DNA of 64,000 bases from contig CAVTAL010000002.1 in assembly GCA_963732635.1 (NCBI GenBank), positions 1 to 64,000 on the forward strand, written 5' to 3'. Source of the DNA: JAKFWF01 sp963732635 (GTDB lineage Bacteria; Pseudomonadota; Alphaproteobacteria; Rhizobiales; Hyphomicrobiaceae). Position numbers and translations under genes: made by a program. The notes under the pieces are model-generated. The model made no database searches. It saw only the letters and a program-made list of their open reading frames with translations, and was not told the DNA's origin. Shown piece after piece: positions 63,993-64,000 of the stretch; the first letter of the stretch is position 1, and the number at the start of each line of letters is the position of its first letter.

Positions 63993-64000
63993 CTCGGTCA

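Noticed and set aside
1..64000. CRISPR array or a full prophage
   Set aside because: No regularly spaced short repeats and no phage structural, integrase or lysis genes were seen.

Overview
The window looks like a chromosomal segment of a GC-rich alphaproteobacterium, most likely Hyphomicrobiales (Xanthobacteraceae/Bradyrhizobiaceae-like). Supporting genes are an EipB/DUF1849 envelope protein, a TrcR/DUF1013 cell-cycle regulator, a DUF1491 protein, L21 with a C-terminal helix-hairpin-helix extension followed by L27, and the ethylmalonyl-CoA pathway pair ccr and ecm. The evidence is gene content and protein motifs read by eye; nothing was searched.

Layout. 0-10 kb: phosphodiesterase, EipB, isobutyryl-CoA dehydrogenase (frameshifted), small membrane proteins, MaoC hydratase, ccr (minus) and ecm (plus). 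9.6-17.2 kb: rplU-rpmA, acetyltransferase, an RtcB-like RNA ligase, a FadH-like 2,4-dienoyl-CoA reductase (two frameshifts), gltX and a cold-shock protein. 17.3-18.5 kb: a decayed IS630 copy. 18.5-22.8 kb: small housekeeping and hypothetical genes including sufE and a PaaG-like hydratase. 23.7-27.3 kb: ECF sigma factor, anti-sigma factor and a membrane-anchored S8 protease. 27.5-32.4 kb: an orphan molybdenum hydroxylase large subunit, DusA reading through into a TSUP exporter, and a SoxW-like thioredoxin. 33-39 kb: phosphomannomutase/phosphoglucomutase, an SHMT-like enzyme, HutD, YebC and a TIGR00282 phosphoesterase.

39.4-41.3 kb is a distinct AT-richer island. Translating all minus-strand frames by hand there gives a compact series of short proteins hidden by single-base indels. 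They are accompanied by GGGGACAGT repeats and a nested palindrome. This is the most novel-looking part of the window, and I infer a toxin-immunity or similar accessory cassette array.

41.3-45.4 kb returns to core genes: a BKACE enzyme, TIGR02186 plus TSUP, TrcR and tRNA-Arg(TCT). 45.4-47.9 kb holds a tRNA-like 3' fragment, the 3' end of one group II intron and a second, apparently 5'-truncated group II intron with an intact reverse transcriptase. 47.9-61.3 kb is one long minus-strand catabolic cluster: enoyl-CoA hydratase, FAD/GcvT demethylase-like enzyme, a four-gene polyamine-type ABC importer joined by ATGA overlaps, acyl-CoA dehydrogenase, ATP-grasp acyl-CoA synthetase, GlxA-type regulator and a second FAD oxidoreductase. 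It plausibly imports and degrades an N-methylated (betaine-like) acid. 61.3-64 kb has a broken unrecognised gene, a TRAP permease tail, an enolase-superfamily enzyme and a small hypothetical.

A general caution: at least twenty single-base frameshifts interrupt otherwise well-conserved genes. Many are +1 or -1 in short homopolymers, and one gene carries a compensating pair. This suggests uncorrected sequencing or assembly error at least as much as real gene decay, so entries typed pseudogene should be read as frame-disrupted in this sequence.
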